A stretch of DNA of 64,000 bases, taken from Pseudomonas cyclaminis (GTDB taxonomy: Bacteria; Pseudomonadota; Gammaproteobacteria; Pseudomonadales; Pseudomonadaceae). Shown here one piece after another: positions 36,278 to 45,199 of the stretch. The DNA lies in assembly GCF_015163715.1 (NCBI RefSeq), contig NZ_JADDUM010000037.1, forward strand, positions 34,091 through 98,090, written 5' to 3'. A program made the position numbers and the translations under genes. The notes under the pieces were generated by a model. It was not told the origin of the DNA. It saw only the letters and a list, made by a program, of their open reading frames with translations, and ran no database searches. Within the stretch, counting starts at the first letter, position 1. Each line of letters opens with the position of its first letter.

Positions 36278-38056
36278 ATGGCTGATTACAAAGCGCCGCT
36301 GCGTGATATGCGCTTCGTCCTCAACGAAGTTTTTGAGGTCGCCAACACGTGGGCCCAATTGCCGGCATTGGCAGACACCGTCGACGCCGAAACCGTCGAG
36401 GCGATCCTCGAAGAGGCCGGCAAGGTCACCGCCAAATCCATTGCCCCGATCAGTCGCGGCGGCGATGAACAAGGCTGCCGCTGGGACAACACGGCGGTGT
36501 TCACCCCGGACGGTTATCCACAGGCCTACAAAACCTACACTGAAGGCGGCTGGGTCGGCGTCGGCGGCGATCCAGCGTTTGGCGGCATGGGCATGCCCAA
36601 AGCTGTGTCGGCGCAGGTTGAGGAGATGATCAACTCGTCGAGCCTGGCGTTTGGCCTGTATCCAATGTTGACGTCCGGTGCGTGTGTGTCGATCAACACC
36701 CACGCCAGTGAAGAACTCAAGGCAGCCTACCTGCCGAAGATGTATTCCGGCGAGTGGGCCGGGTCCATGTGCCTGACCGAGGCCCATGCCGGCACCGACC
36801 TGGGGATTATCCGTACCAAGGCCGAGCCGCAGGCGGATGGTTCCTACACGATCAGTGGCACCAAGATTTTCATTACCGGTGGCGAGCACGACCTCACCGA
36901 AAACATCATTCATCTGGTCCTGGCCAAGCTGCCGGATGCGCCGGCCGGTCCTAAAGGCATTTCGCTGTTCCTGGTGCCGAAGTTCATGGTCAACGCCGAC
37001 GGCAGCCTGGGCGCGCGCAACCTGGTGAGCTGTGGCTCCATTGAACACAAGATGGGTATCCAGGCGTCCGCCACCTGCGTGATGAACTTCGACCAAGCCG
37101 TGGGTTACCTGGTGGGCGAGCCTAACCGCGGGCTGGCGGCGATGTTCACCATGATGAACTACGAGCGTCTGGGTGTGGGTATCCAGGGCCTGGCGTCCGG
37201 CGAGCGTTCCTATCAGAACGCGATTGAATATGCCCGTGACCGTGTGCAAAGCCGCTCGCCGACCGGTGTCCAGGCGAAAGACAAAATCGCTGACCCGATC
37301 ATCGTCCACCCGGACGTGCGCCGCATGCTGCTGACCATGAAAGCCGCCAATGAAGGCGGCCGTGCGTTCTCCACCTACGTGGCAACGCAGTTGGATATCG
37401 CCAAGTTCAGCGAAGACGCCGCGGCCCGTGAACGAGCGGATAACCTGGTGGCATTGCTGACGCCAGTCGCCAAGGCATTCCTCAGCGACCTGGGTCTGGA
37501 AACCACGGTGCTCGGCCAGCAGGTGTTTGGTGGCCACGGTTACATCCGCGAGTGGGGCCAGGAACAATTGGTGCGTGATGTGCGCATCACCCAGATCTAC
37601 GAAGGCACCAACGGCATTCAGGCCCTGGACTTGATGGGCCGCAAGATCGTGGGTAGCGGCGGGGCGTTCTACACCTTGTTCGCTGACGAGATCCGCCAGT
37701 TCGTCGTTGAGTCAGGCCCAGGGTTAACCGAGTTCACTAAACCGCTGAGCGCGGCGGTGGATAACCTGGATGAACTGACGGCCTGGGTACTGGATCGCGC
37801 CAAGAGCAACCCGAACGAAATCGGCGCGGCCTCGGTGGAGTATTTGCATGCGTTTGGATACATGGCCTACGCCTACATGTGGGCGCGTATGGCCAAAGCC
37901 GCATTGGGCAAAGAGGCTGAAGAAGACTTCTACGCCAGCAAGCTGGGGACGGCGCGCTTCTACTTTGCACGCCTGCTGCCGCGTATTCACTCGCTGAGCG
38001 CGTCGGTAAAAGCCGGTAGTGAATCACTGTTTTTGCTGGATGAGGCACTGTTCTAA
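36278..38056 (+). CDS. acyl-CoA dehydrogenase, DmdC/FadE type (third of three)
   Basis: A 592-residue third paralogue. It shares [50 protein letters not shown] and IYEGTNGIQALDLMGRK, but is the most divergent. It replaces the Cys-Gly of the other two by Ala-Gly (EAHAGTDLG versus EAHCGTDLG) and has ITGGEHD for ISAGEHD. It is separated from the second gene by 122 bases and probably has its own promoter. Confidence 0.92.
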   Translation: MADYKAPLRDMRFVLNEVFEVANTWAQLPALADTVDAETVEAILEEAGKVTAKSIAPISRGGDEQGCRWDNTAVFTPDGYPQAYKTYTEGGWVGVGGDPAFGGMGMPKAVSAQVEEMINSSSLAFGLYPMLTSGACVSINTHASEELKAAYLPKMYSGEWAGSMCLTEAHAGTDLGIIRTKAEPQADGSYTISGTKIFITGGEHDLTENIIHLVLAKLPDAPAGPKGISLFLVPKFMVNADGSLGARNLVSCGSIEHKMGIQASATCVMNFDQAVGYLVGEPNRGLAAMFTMMNYERLGVGIQGLASGERSYQNAIEYARDRVQSRSPTGVQAKDKIADPIIVHPDVRRMLLTMKAANEGGRAFSTYVATQLDIAKFSEDAAARERADNLVALLTPVAKAFLSDLGLETTVLGQQVFGGHGYIREWGQEQLVRDVRITQIYEGTNGIQALDLMGRKIVGSGGAFYTLFADEIRQFVVESGPGLTEFTKPLSAAVDNLDELTAWVLDRAKSNPNEIGAASVEYLHAFGYMAYAYMWARMAKAALGKEAEEDFYASKLGTARFYFARLLPRIHSLSASVKAGSESLFLLDEALF

Positions 38057-38240
38057 GGGGTTGGAGGGCGTGTAAGCATTCTCTTACATGACGTACTGCT
38101 ATTCGTCCTCTATCGCCAAATTGGATCCACGGATAATCTACTTCACATGGACGTCGCGCAGGAAGCGCAAAGCAACAACACGGACACGTAGGATTCTGCC
38201 AGGACGGCGGAGTGAAATGGATGTCAGGGAAACAGTCTGC

Positions 38241-38270
38241 AAAGCCCCGCTTCGGCGGGGTTTTCTTTTG
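38241..38270. terminator. rho-independent terminator
   Basis: AAAGCCCCGC-TTC-GGCGGGGTTTT forms a short strong stem with T-rich tail on the plus strand and A-run on the other. It lies just after the stop of the leftward LysR gene and after the third acyl-CoA dehydrogenase, so it can serve both. The gap 38057-38240 shows no other feature. Confidence 0.85.
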
Positions 38271-38282
38271 CCTGCGAAAAAG

Positions 38283-39182
38283 TCAGGCCGGCGCCTGCGG
38301 GGCATTCATCACGTCTTCGAGCAAGGTGCGCAGCAACGCCACCGTCGCCTGTTGGCGCTGCACATCACGGCAGACCAAGCCTACTTTCAGCGGTACCCTC
38401 GGTTCACTCAAGGGTTTCCACAGCAGCATCTGACTGTTGTGTTCGTCCTGGGAGCGCCCCGGCAGCACGGTTGCCAGTTTGGTATGGGGCAGGCTGTCGA
38501 GAATACCCACCATGGTATTGAGCTCAGCCTGTACTTGCGGTCGTCGCCCAAGATTGGCGAGCTGGCCCTGCCAGATCTGCCTGATTTGAAACTCTTCTCC
38601 CAATAGCAACATTGGCAACTCTGCGGCTTGTTTCAGGGAGACTTTTTTGAATTCACGCAGGGGGTGATCGTCTGGGATCACCACTTTCAGCTCATCTTCA
38701 TACAGCAGCACGCCGTGCAGCCCTGGCTGACGCGGCGGCAGGTAGCTGATGCCAATGTCCAGCGAGCCGTTGAGCAACCGCCGTTCAATCTCAATCCCGG
38801 TGAGTTCATAGATCTGCACCACCAGGTGCGGCTGGGCCTTGCGCACGCGCTCAAGCATCTGCGGCACCAGGCTGGTGTGCACGGTTTGCAGCACGCCGAT
38901 GGCCAAGGTGCGCAATGCCTGGCCCTTGAAATTGCGGAGCGCCTCGACGGCTTGCTGCATGCCATCGATCAACGGCAGCGCATGGTTGTACAGCGTGTGG
39001 GCGGCCAGGGTTGGCAGCAGACGCTTGCTGCTGCGCTCGAACAGACTCACATCCAGGTTCTGCTCCAACTGGCGAATCTGTTGCGAGAGGGCCGGTTGAG
39101 AGATCGACAGACGCTCGGCGGCACGGCCCACATGGCCTTCTTCATATACCGCGACGAAATAACGCAGTTGCTTGAAATCCAT
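38283..39182 (-). CDS. LysR family transcriptional regulator
   Basis: A 299-residue LysR regulator. The winged helix is at residues 1-60 (MDFKQLRYFVAVYEEGHVGR; RLSISQPALSQQIRQLEQNL). The effector domain (about 90-290) begins LRTLAIGVLQTVHTSLVPQM. It resembles the CynR/CbbR-like majority of the family; the effector is unknown. It is divergent from the aminotransferase at 39380, with 197 bases between, so that gene is the natural candidate target. Confidence 0.88.
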   Translation of the reverse strand: MDFKQLRYFVAVYEEGHVGRAAERLSISQPALSQQIRQLEQNLDVSLFERSSKRLLPTLAAHTLYNHALPLIDGMQQAVEALRNFKGQALRTLAIGVLQTVHTSLVPQMLERVRKAQPHLVVQIYELTGIEIERRLLNGSLDIGISYLPPRQPGLHGVLLYEDELKVVIPDDHPLREFKKVSLKQAAELPMLLLGEEFQIRQIWQGQLANLGRRPQVQAELNTMVGILDSLPHTKLATVLPGRSQDEHNSQMLLWKPLSEPRVPLKVGLVCRDVQRQQATVALLRTLLEDVMNAPQAPA

Positions 39183-39379
39183 AAGTCTTTCTTATCGAAA
39201 AAGCTGGAAAATCGAAATGGCCGTTGGCCTGGGAGACGCCTAGTCTAGCGCCTATTCGCAGGGCTTACAGGGCCGGATCGGGTAATGAACAGTGTTTGTG
39301 TTGATAGGGTTTACATAGGCAAGTCAAAAAATCAAAAGGCGGTGTCGGCACCAGGCTCGGTTGCTATCGGGAGGGATCT

Positions 39380-40645
39380 GTGAACTTGTTCTCTATCCGC
39401 CGCCCCGCCCCAAGCCTGGACGATCTGATCTTGGACGCGCAGCACGATGATCCGTCCGGCGAATCCTTGATGCCCACTGTGGCGCGGCCGCCGCACGTTT
39501 TTGTGCGTGGCCAGGGTTCCTGGTTGTGGGACAGTGACGACCGCGCCTATCTGGACTTCAGCCAAGGCAATGGCGCCAACAGCCTCGGCCACAGCCCGCA
39601 GGTGTTGATCAAAGCCTTGAGCGAACAAACCCATGCGCTGATCAACCCCGGCATGGGCCTGCATAACCGCGCCCAACTCAACCTTGTCGACCGCTTGTGC
39701 CACCGCACCGGCAGCGACCAGGCTTATTTGCTCAACAGTGGCGCAGAAGCCTGTGAAGCGGCGATCAAGTTGGCACGCAAATGGGGCCAACTGCATCGCG
39801 GCGGCGCCTACCGCATCATCAGCGCCAGCAACGGGTGCCATGGCCGCAGTTTCGCGGCGCTTGCTGCGTCGGCCGGTAGTTTGGAAAACCGCTTCGAACC
39901 TCAACTGCCGGGTTTCAGCCATGTGCCGTTCAACGACCTGCCGTCCCTGCACGCTGCTGTCGATGCACAAACCGTTGCCATCCTGCTTGAGCCGATCCAG
40001 GGCGCCAACGTAACCCCCGCGACCGAACACTACCTCAAGGGGGTCGAGCGCTTGTGCCGTGAATTGGGGATCCTGCTGATCCTCGATGAAGTGCAGACGG
40101 GCCTCGGTCGTTGTGGCACGTTGCTGGCCGAACAACAGTACGGCGTACGTGCCGACATCATCACCCTCGGCAAAGGCCTGGGCGGCGGCGTGCCCCTCGC
40201 GGCGCTGCTGGCGCGGGGCAAGGCTTGTTGTTTCGAAGTGGGCGAATTGGAAGGCACTCATCACGGCAATGCATTGATGGCTTCAGCCGGCGCGGCGGTA
40301 CTCGACACTGTGCTGGAGCATGGTTTTCTTGAGCACGTGCGTGAATCCGGCCTTTATCTGGGCGAATGCCTCGCCCGCCTGGCCTACCGCTACGATCACG
40401 GCCAACCGCGTGGCCAGGGCCTGATGTGGGGCCTGACCTTGTCGGATGATTCTGCTGATGCCGTGGTAAACGCCGCGTTGCAAGAAGGCCTGATCCTCAA
40501 TGCCCCGCAACCTGACTGCCTGCGCTTCACGCCGGCGTTGACTGTGAGCAGAAGCAACATCGACGAAATGCTCCTGCGCCTGGCCCGCGCCTTCTCCCGC
40601 GTGCGCACCGCACAACTGCAGTGCCGCAAGGGCATCGCTGTTTAA
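39380..40645 (+). CDS. class III PLP aminotransferase, acetylornithine aminotransferase-like
   Basis: A 421-residue fold-type I aminotransferase of class III. The PLP-binding Lys is K265 (ITLGKGLGGGVPLAA); LLILDEVQTGLGRCG has the conserved Asp, and LLNSGAEACEAAIKLARKWG and NGCHGRSFAAL are the phosphate-binding and Gly-rich segments. It is close to ArgD/AruC enzymes but is longer at the N-terminus and lies outside any arginine cluster, so the substrate is open. The GTG start at 39380 has GGGAGGG upstream. Probably controlled by the divergent LysR. Confidence 0.87.
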   Translation: MNLFSIRRPAPSLDDLILDAQHDDPSGESLMPTVARPPHVFVRGQGSWLWDSDDRAYLDFSQGNGANSLGHSPQVLIKALSEQTHALINPGMGLHNRAQLNLVDRLCHRTGSDQAYLLNSGAEACEAAIKLARKWGQLHRGGAYRIISASNGCHGRSFAALAASAGSLENRFEPQLPGFSHVPFNDLPSLHAAVDAQTVAILLEPIQGANVTPATEHYLKGVERLCRELGILLILDEVQTGLGRCGTLLAEQQYGVRADIITLGKGLGGGVPLAALLARGKACCFEVGELEGTHHGNALMASAGAAVLDTVLEHGFLEHVRESGLYLGECLARLAYRYDHGQPRGQGLMWGLTLSDDSADAVVNAALQEGLILNAPQPDCLRFTPALTVSRSNIDEMLLRLARAFSRVRTAQLQCRKGIAV

Positions 40646-40844
40646 CCCCATTTTTCTGAACCGTCTCGCGGTATACGCGGCGCCTCCGACCTGATTTTTT
40701 TGGCTGGGGGCGTTTTTTTGTGTGTGAAATTTTTGGATTGAAAGCGTTGATTGATTGCCTGTGAAAACAATGGCTTTTTAGCGAGCGTCGGCAAGGACTG
40801 TCGATGGGGTGTGAAGGTTATTTTCGCACGCTATTTCTTATGTG

Positions 40845-40859
40845 TACCACTGGGTGGTA
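40845..40859. promoter_or_regulatory. palindromic operator of the toxin-antitoxin pair
   Basis: TACCAC-TGG-GTGGTA is a perfect 6-bp inverted repeat, 23 bases upstream of the toxin ATG. Antitoxins of this type repress their own operon through such short dyads. The rest of the 236-base gap (40646-40844) contains T-rich stretches after the aminotransferase gene and no coding potential. Confidence 0.6.
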
Positions 40860-40881
40860 TGTTTTATGGGAAGGGATATCC

Positions 40882-41238
40882 ATGAGACTCAGGTTGTTCA
40901 AAACCCGCAATTTTGCCAATGCGGCCAGCAAGGCTTGGATTTGTGATTCGGAGTTGAGTGAGGCATTCCGCGAAATGCTCAGAGGACAAGCTGACAATTT
41001 GGGCGGTGGGGTTTGGAAGAAGCGCCTTAATCAAAACCGTCATCGCGCTATTGTCTTGGCCAAGGGCAGGCATTTTTGGGTTTATCAGCTTCTGTTTGCC
41101 AAGCAGGATCAAAGCAGTATCAGTCAGAGCGAGCTGGCTTGGTTTCGATCGCTGGCTAAGACTTATGAACATTTCAACGAAGCACAGATTCAGCAGATGC
41201 TGGACCTCAAGGAGTTTGTGGAGATAGATCATGACTAA
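40882..41238 (+). CDS. RelE/HigB-type toxin
   Basis: A 118-residue toxin of the RelE superfamily (HigB2/DUF1044-like), expected to cleave mRNA on the ribosome. Recognised pattern: LFKTRNFANAASKAWICDSE, LGGGVWKKRLNQN and RHFWVYQLLFAK. ATG 40882 with AAGGGA upstream fits; the frame is open earlier but without homology. The antitoxin gene starts eight bases before its stop. Toxin first, antitoxin second is the HigBA order. Confidence 0.86.
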   Translation: MRLRLFKTRNFANAASKAWICDSELSEAFREMLRGQADNLGGGVWKKRLNQNRHRAIVLAKGRHFWVYQLLFAKQDQSSISQSELAWFRSLAKTYEHFNEAQIQQMLDLKEFVEIDHD

Positions 41239-41551
41239 GAAATATAAAAGTGAGGCGTTTGAGTCTATTCATCAATCCGCCGTAGCACTTTATTCAATTG
41301 GGGCCATCAACAAAACCACCCTCCGTGAATATGACGAAGCTTGCTTATCAGCAGTCCCGGAACAAATCCCGGCCGAACAGATCAAGCTACTGCGTGAAAA
41401 CAGCCATGTAAGCCAACCTGTATTCGCCCGTTACCTGAACACCAGCGCGTCCACGGTAAAAAAATGGGAGTCGGGTGAGAAACAACCCAGCGGGATGGCG
41501 CTCAAGCTTCTGAGCATCGTGCAAAAGCATGGATTGGAAATCCTGGCCTGA
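41231..41551 (+). CDS. HigA-type XRE antitoxin
   Basis: A 106-residue antitoxin with a C-terminal helix-turn-helix (LLRENSHVSQPVFARYLNTS followed by STVKKWESGEKQPSGMALKL). The N-terminal part (ESIHQSAVALYSIGAINKTT) is the toxin-binding portion in relatives. It overlaps the toxin gene by eight bases and probably binds the palindrome at 40845-40859. Confidence 0.88.
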   Translation: MTKKYKSEAFESIHQSAVALYSIGAINKTTLREYDEACLSAVPEQIPAEQIKLLRENSHVSQPVFARYLNTSASTVKKWESGEKQPSGMALKLLSIVQKHGLEILA

Positions 41552-41645
41552 GGGTGGCCCAGTGCCAGATTCCACTGAACCCTCACGAGCGCCCAAGGTC
41601 GATTAGCTACACGGCTCACACGAGCCGATTTTTTGGAGCTTACCC

Positions 41646-41804
41646 ATGGACATCATTCGTATCATCATCGCCATTCTGCTGCCGCCATTGGGTGTGTTCC
41701 TGCAAGTAGGCTTCGGCGGCGCGTTCTGGTTGAACATTCTGCTGACCTTGTGCGGTTACTTCCCAGGCATCATCCACGCGGTGTACATCATCGCCAAGCG
41801 CTGA
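41646..41804 (+). CDS. YqaE/Pmp3 family membrane peptide
   Basis: A 52-residue hydrophobic peptide with two membrane segments: MDIIRIIIAILLPPLGVFLQ and then VGFGGAFWLNILLTLCGYFP, ending GIIHAVYIIAKR. The PPLGV(F)L and LCGYFPGIIHAVY patterns are diagnostic of the UPF0057/Pmp3 family, small stress-linked membrane proteins. GGAGCT lies nine bases before the ATG. It is convergent with pqqE. Confidence 0.9.
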   Translation: MDIIRIIIAILLPPLGVFLQVGFGGAFWLNILLTLCGYFPGIIHAVYIIAKR

Positions 41805-41809
41805 GGCCG

Positions 41810-42940
41810 CTAGCCTTTGGCAATGAGCCGTGAATTGCGTTCATTGCGAAAGGCCAGTTGCTCGATGGTCTGGGTGGCGTGTTCGGCCTCTTCCCGCGCT
41901 TTAAGGATGATGCCGTGTTGCTCGGACTTGCTGCACACCGGGTCGGCATTGCTCGCATCCCCCGTGAGCATGAAGGCCTGGCAACGGCAGCCGCCGAAAT
42001 CCTTTTCCTTTTCATCACATGACTTGCACGGCTCGGGCATCCAGTCGTAGCCGCGAAAGCGGTTGAAGCCAAACGAGTCGTACCAGATGTGCTGCATGCT
42101 GTGATCCCGCACATTCGGAAACTGCACCGGCATCTGTCGGGCGCCGTGGCAGGGCAGGGCGGTTCCGTCTGGCGTCACGGTAAGAAAAATACTGCCCCAG
42201 CCATTCATGCAGGCTTTCGGGCGTTCCTCGTAGTAATCCGGTGTGACGAATATCAGCTTGCACGGGTGCCCTTCGGCTTCGAGCTTGGCGCGGTATTCGT
42301 TGGTGATGCGTTCGGCGCGTACCAGCTGTTCCCTGGTCGGCAGCAACCCCACCCGATTGAGCTGTGCCCAGCCGTAGAACTGGCAGGTGGCGAGTTCGAC
42401 AAAGTCGGCTTCCAGCGCAATGCACAGCTCGATGATGCGGTCGATCTTGTCGATATTGTGCCGATGGGTGACGAAGTTCAGCACCATCGGATAGCCGTGG
42501 GCTTTCACCGCCCGAGCCATTTCCAGTTTTTGCGCGAAGGCTTTTTTCGAGCCGGCCAGCAGGTTGTTCACCTGTTCGTCGCTCGCCTGGAAGCTGATCT
42601 GGATATGGTCCAGGCCGGCCTTCTTGAAGTCGCTGATTTTCTGCTCGGTCAGGCCGATACCGGAGGTGATCAGGTTGGTGTAGAACCCCAGCTTGCGCGC
42701 CTCGGCGATCAACTCCGCCAAGTCCTGGCGCACCAGCGGTTCACCGCCGGAAAAACCCAACTGCGCGGCGCCCATTTCCCGGGCCTCGCGAAATACCTTG
42801 ATCCACTGCTCGGTGCTCAGCTCCTTGCCCTGCTCGGCGAAATCCAGCGGGTTGGAGCAGTACGGGCACTGCAACGGGCAGCGGTAGGTCAGTTCGGCCA
42901 ACAGCCACAGCGGCAAACCGATAGCCGGTTTTTCAGGCAA
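41810..42940 (-). CDS. pqqE: PqqA peptide cyclase (radical SAM)
   Basis: A 376-residue radical SAM enzyme that joins the Glu and Tyr side chains of PqqA in PQQ synthesis. The SAM cluster motif is C21-x3-C25-x2-C28 ([11 protein letters not shown]). The C-terminal SPASM region has [19 protein letters not shown]. The only sensible start is TTG 42940 (decoded [16 protein letters not shown]), since no ATG or GTG gives the known N-terminus without running far into pqqD. It overlaps pqqD by eight bases, so coupling with pqqD, which presents PqqA to PqqE, is likely. Confidence 0.94.
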   Translation of the reverse strand: MPEKPAIGLPLWLLAELTYRCPLQCPYCSNPLDFAEQGKELSTEQWIKVFREAREMGAAQLGFSGGEPLVRQDLAELIAEARKLGFYTNLITSGIGLTEQKISDFKKAGLDHIQISFQASDEQVNNLLAGSKKAFAQKLEMARAVKAHGYPMVLNFVTHRHNIDKIDRIIELCIALEADFVELATCQFYGWAQLNRVGLLPTREQLVRAERITNEYRAKLEAEGHPCKLIFVTPDYYEERPKACMNGWGSIFLTVTPDGTALPCHGARQMPVQFPNVRDHSMQHIWYDSFGFNRFRGYDWMPEPCKSCDEKEKDFGGCRCQAFMLTGDASNADPVCSKSEQHGIILKAREEAEHATQTIEQLAFRNERNSRLIAKG

Positions 42941-43208
42941 GGGTGATCCAGTGCTCAGCACGGGCGACCTCCATGAATTGCTCGATGTCGTCACCCAGCT
43001 CAGGCACGCCGGGGAATTGCTGATCCAGCTCGGCGATGATCGCCGCCACGTCGCGCTCGCCATCGATCAAACCGCCGATCAACGCGGCGCTGTCATTGAG
43101 CTTGATCATGCCCTCCGGGTAGAGCAGCACATGGCCCTTTTGCGCGGGCTCGTACTGGTAGCGATAACCCTGGCGCCAGGTCGGTATTCTGCTGCGATCA
43201 AAGCTCAT
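42933..43208 (-). CDS. pqqD: PqqA-binding chaperone PqqD
   Basis: A 91-residue RiPP recognition element protein that binds the PqqA precursor and delivers it to PqqE. Typical pattern: [35 protein letters not shown] and [15 protein letters not shown]. It overlaps pqqC at its start (ATGA) and pqqE at its end. Confidence 0.94.
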   Translation of the reverse strand: MSFDRSRIPTWRQGYRYQYEPAQKGHVLLYPEGMIKLNDSAALIGGLIDGERDVAAIIAELDQQFPGVPELGDDIEQFMEVARAEHWITLA

Positions 43209-43957
43209 AGGGTGATCCCTTTATGCCAGACCCGCTGCTCGGTCACGCTGTGATACGGCGGGCGTTTGAGTTCGTAGGCCATGCTCATGGCGTCCAGCAT
43301 GCTCCACAGGATGTCCAGTTTGAACTGCAGGATTTCCAGCATGCGCTCCTGGCCTTCACGGGTGGTGTAGTGCTGCAGCGTAATCGCCAAACCGTGCTCC
43401 ACATCGCGACGGGCCTGGCCCAGGCGAGTGCGGAAGTATTCGTAGCCGGTTGGGTCGATCCACGGGTAATGCTGCGGCCAGCTGTCGAGGCGCGACTGGT
43501 GGATCTGCGGCGCGAACAGTTCGGTCAGCGAACTGCTGGCGGCTTCCTGCCAGCTGGCGCGACGGGCGAAGTTGACGTAGGCGTCCACCGCAAAGCGTAC
43601 GCCGGGCAGTACCAATTCCTGGGAACGCAATTGATCCGGGTCGAGGCCGACAGCCTGGCCCAGGCGCAGCCAGGCTTCGATGCCACCGTCTTCACCGGGT
43701 GCACCATCGTGGTCGAGCAAGCGCTGGATCCACTCGCGACGAATCTCGCGGTCCGGGCAGTTGGCCAGGATCGCGGCGTCCTTCAGTGGAATGTTTACTT
43801 GGTAGTAAAAGCGGTTGGCGACCCAGCCCTGGATCTGTTCGCGGCTGGCGCGGCCTTCGTACATCGCCACGTGGTACGGGTGATGGATATGGTAGAAGGC
43901 ACCCTTGGCGCGCAAGGCCGCTTCGAATTCGGCGGTGGTCAACGCTGTGTCAGTCAT
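43205..43957 (-). CDS. pqqC: pyrroloquinoline-quinone synthase
   Basis: A 250-residue cofactor-free oxidase that performs the final ring closure and eight-electron oxidation to PQQ. Family stretches: [40 protein letters not shown] and [20 protein letters not shown]. Length matches the family. It lies eleven bases after pqqB and overlaps pqqD by four bases. Confidence 0.95.
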   Translation of the reverse strand: MTDTALTTAEFEAALRAKGAFYHIHHPYHVAMYEGRASREQIQGWVANRFYYQVNIPLKDAAILANCPDREIRREWIQRLLDHDGAPGEDGGIEAWLRLGQAVGLDPDQLRSQELVLPGVRFAVDAYVNFARRASWQEAASSSLTELFAPQIHQSRLDSWPQHYPWIDPTGYEYFRTRLGQARRDVEHGLAITLQHYTTREGQERMLEILQFKLDILWSMLDAMSMAYELKRPPYHSVTEQRVWHKGITL

Positions 43958-43968
43958 GTCGTCTGCTC

Positions 43969-44879
43969 CTACAATTCAATGCTCATGCCGTCGTAGGCCA
44001 CTTCGACATTGCGTCGCACCAGCTCCGCCCGCTCGGGAGAGTCTTCATCGAGGATCGGATTGGTGTTGTTGATATGGATAAGCACCTTGCGCTGCTCGGG
44101 CAACTGCTCCAGCACTTCGAGCATGCCGCCGGGGCCGTTTTGCGCCAGGTGGCCCATCTCGCGACCGGTGCGGGTGCCGACGCCACGGCGCTGCATTTCA
44201 TCGTCGTCCCACATCGTGCCGTCTACCAGCAGACAGTCGCTGCCGGCCATGATCTCCAGCAGCGGCGCGTCGACCTTGCCCAGGCCCGGGGCGTAGAACA
44301 GTTTGCCGCCGGTGCGCAGGTCTTCGACGATCAGGCCGATATTGTCGCCGGGGTGCGGGTCGAAGCGGTGCGGCGAGTACGGCGGCGCAGCGCTGCGCAG
44401 CGGCAGGGGGGTGAAGCGCAGGTTGGGGCAGGCCGGGATGGTGAAGCTGGCGTCCAGCTCGATGCGGTTCCAGGCCAGGCCGCCGTTCCAATGGGTGAGC
44501 ATGGTGAATAGCGGGAAGCCGGTGCTCAGGTCTTCATGGACCATGTCGGTGCACCACACCTGGTGCGGGCAGCCTTCGCGCAGGCTCAACAGGCCCGTGG
44601 TGTGGTCGATCTGGCTGTCCATCAGGATGATCGCGCTGATGCCGGTGTCGCGCAGGGCGCGGCCGGGTTGCATCGGCGCAAAGCCTTGCAGCTGTGCGCG
44701 GATATCCGGCGAGGCATTGCACAGCACCCAATTCACGCCATCGTCAGAAATCGCGATGGACGACTGGGTACGTGCCTGGGCCCGCAGGCTGCCATCACGA
44801 AAACCTGCGCAGTTCACGCAGTTGCAATTCCATTGCGGAAAACCACCGCCGGCGCGGAACCTAGAATCTGGACAAACAT
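43969..44879 (-). pseudogene. pqqB: PQQ biosynthesis protein PqqB, frameshifted near its N-terminus
   Basis: A metallo-beta-lactamase fold protein of PQQ synthesis, normally 303 residues. ATG 44879 starts MFVQILGS in one frame; the conserved [20 protein letters not shown] follows in another. One base is missing near 44852: the coding strand has TTCCGCGCCGGCGG where TTCCGCGGCCGGCGG gives S-A-A-G-G. With it the gene is 304 codons, exactly the family length. All of the remainder is intact. Since all other synthesis genes are present and pqqA is perfect, loss in the sequence rather than the cell is likely. pqqA lies 72 bases upstream with an attenuator between. Confidence 0.9.
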
Positions 44880-44902
44880 GATTGCTCCATCACGCAAAGC
44901 TC

Positions 44903-44935
44903 AAAACAAAAACGCCCCGGGCGGACCGAGGCGTT
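44903..44935 (-). terminator. attenuator between pqqA and pqqB
   Basis: On the minus strand AACGCCTCGG pairs with CCCGGGGCGTT (one T-G wobble) and is followed by a run of T. A leaky terminator here would allow much more pqqA peptide than the enzymes, as found for pqq operons. Confidence 0.85.
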
Positions 44936-44950
44936 GTATTACCCAGCGGA

Positions 44951-45025
44951 TTAACGGCTGGCGAAGTACATGGTGACTTCGAAGCCGATGCGCAGATCAG
45001 TGTAAGCAGGTTTGGACCAAGTCAT
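44951..45025 (-). CDS. pqqA: PQQ precursor peptide
   Basis: A 24-residue peptide that starts MTWSKPAY and ends MYFASR. E16 and Y20, spaced by V-T-M (EVTMY), are the two residues that PqqE links and that become the PQQ skeleton. AGGAG lies upstream of the ATG. It heads pqqABCDE, with a hairpin attenuator after it. Confidence 0.97.
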   Translation of the reverse strand: MTWSKPAYTDLRIGFEVTMYFASR

Positions 45026-45199
45026 ATTCTTACTCCTACGAAGGGATGGGACGTTTACTACCAAGTAATACATATAGTCCACCTCCAGTCGGAGATGTTC
45101 AGATGTGTGTGTAGGAATGTTACGCAATTCTGATCAAGTTAGCGCTGTCTCGATGGAAAAAGCCTGTTGCAGGGTTGGCAATGATCGACCTGCAGGCAT

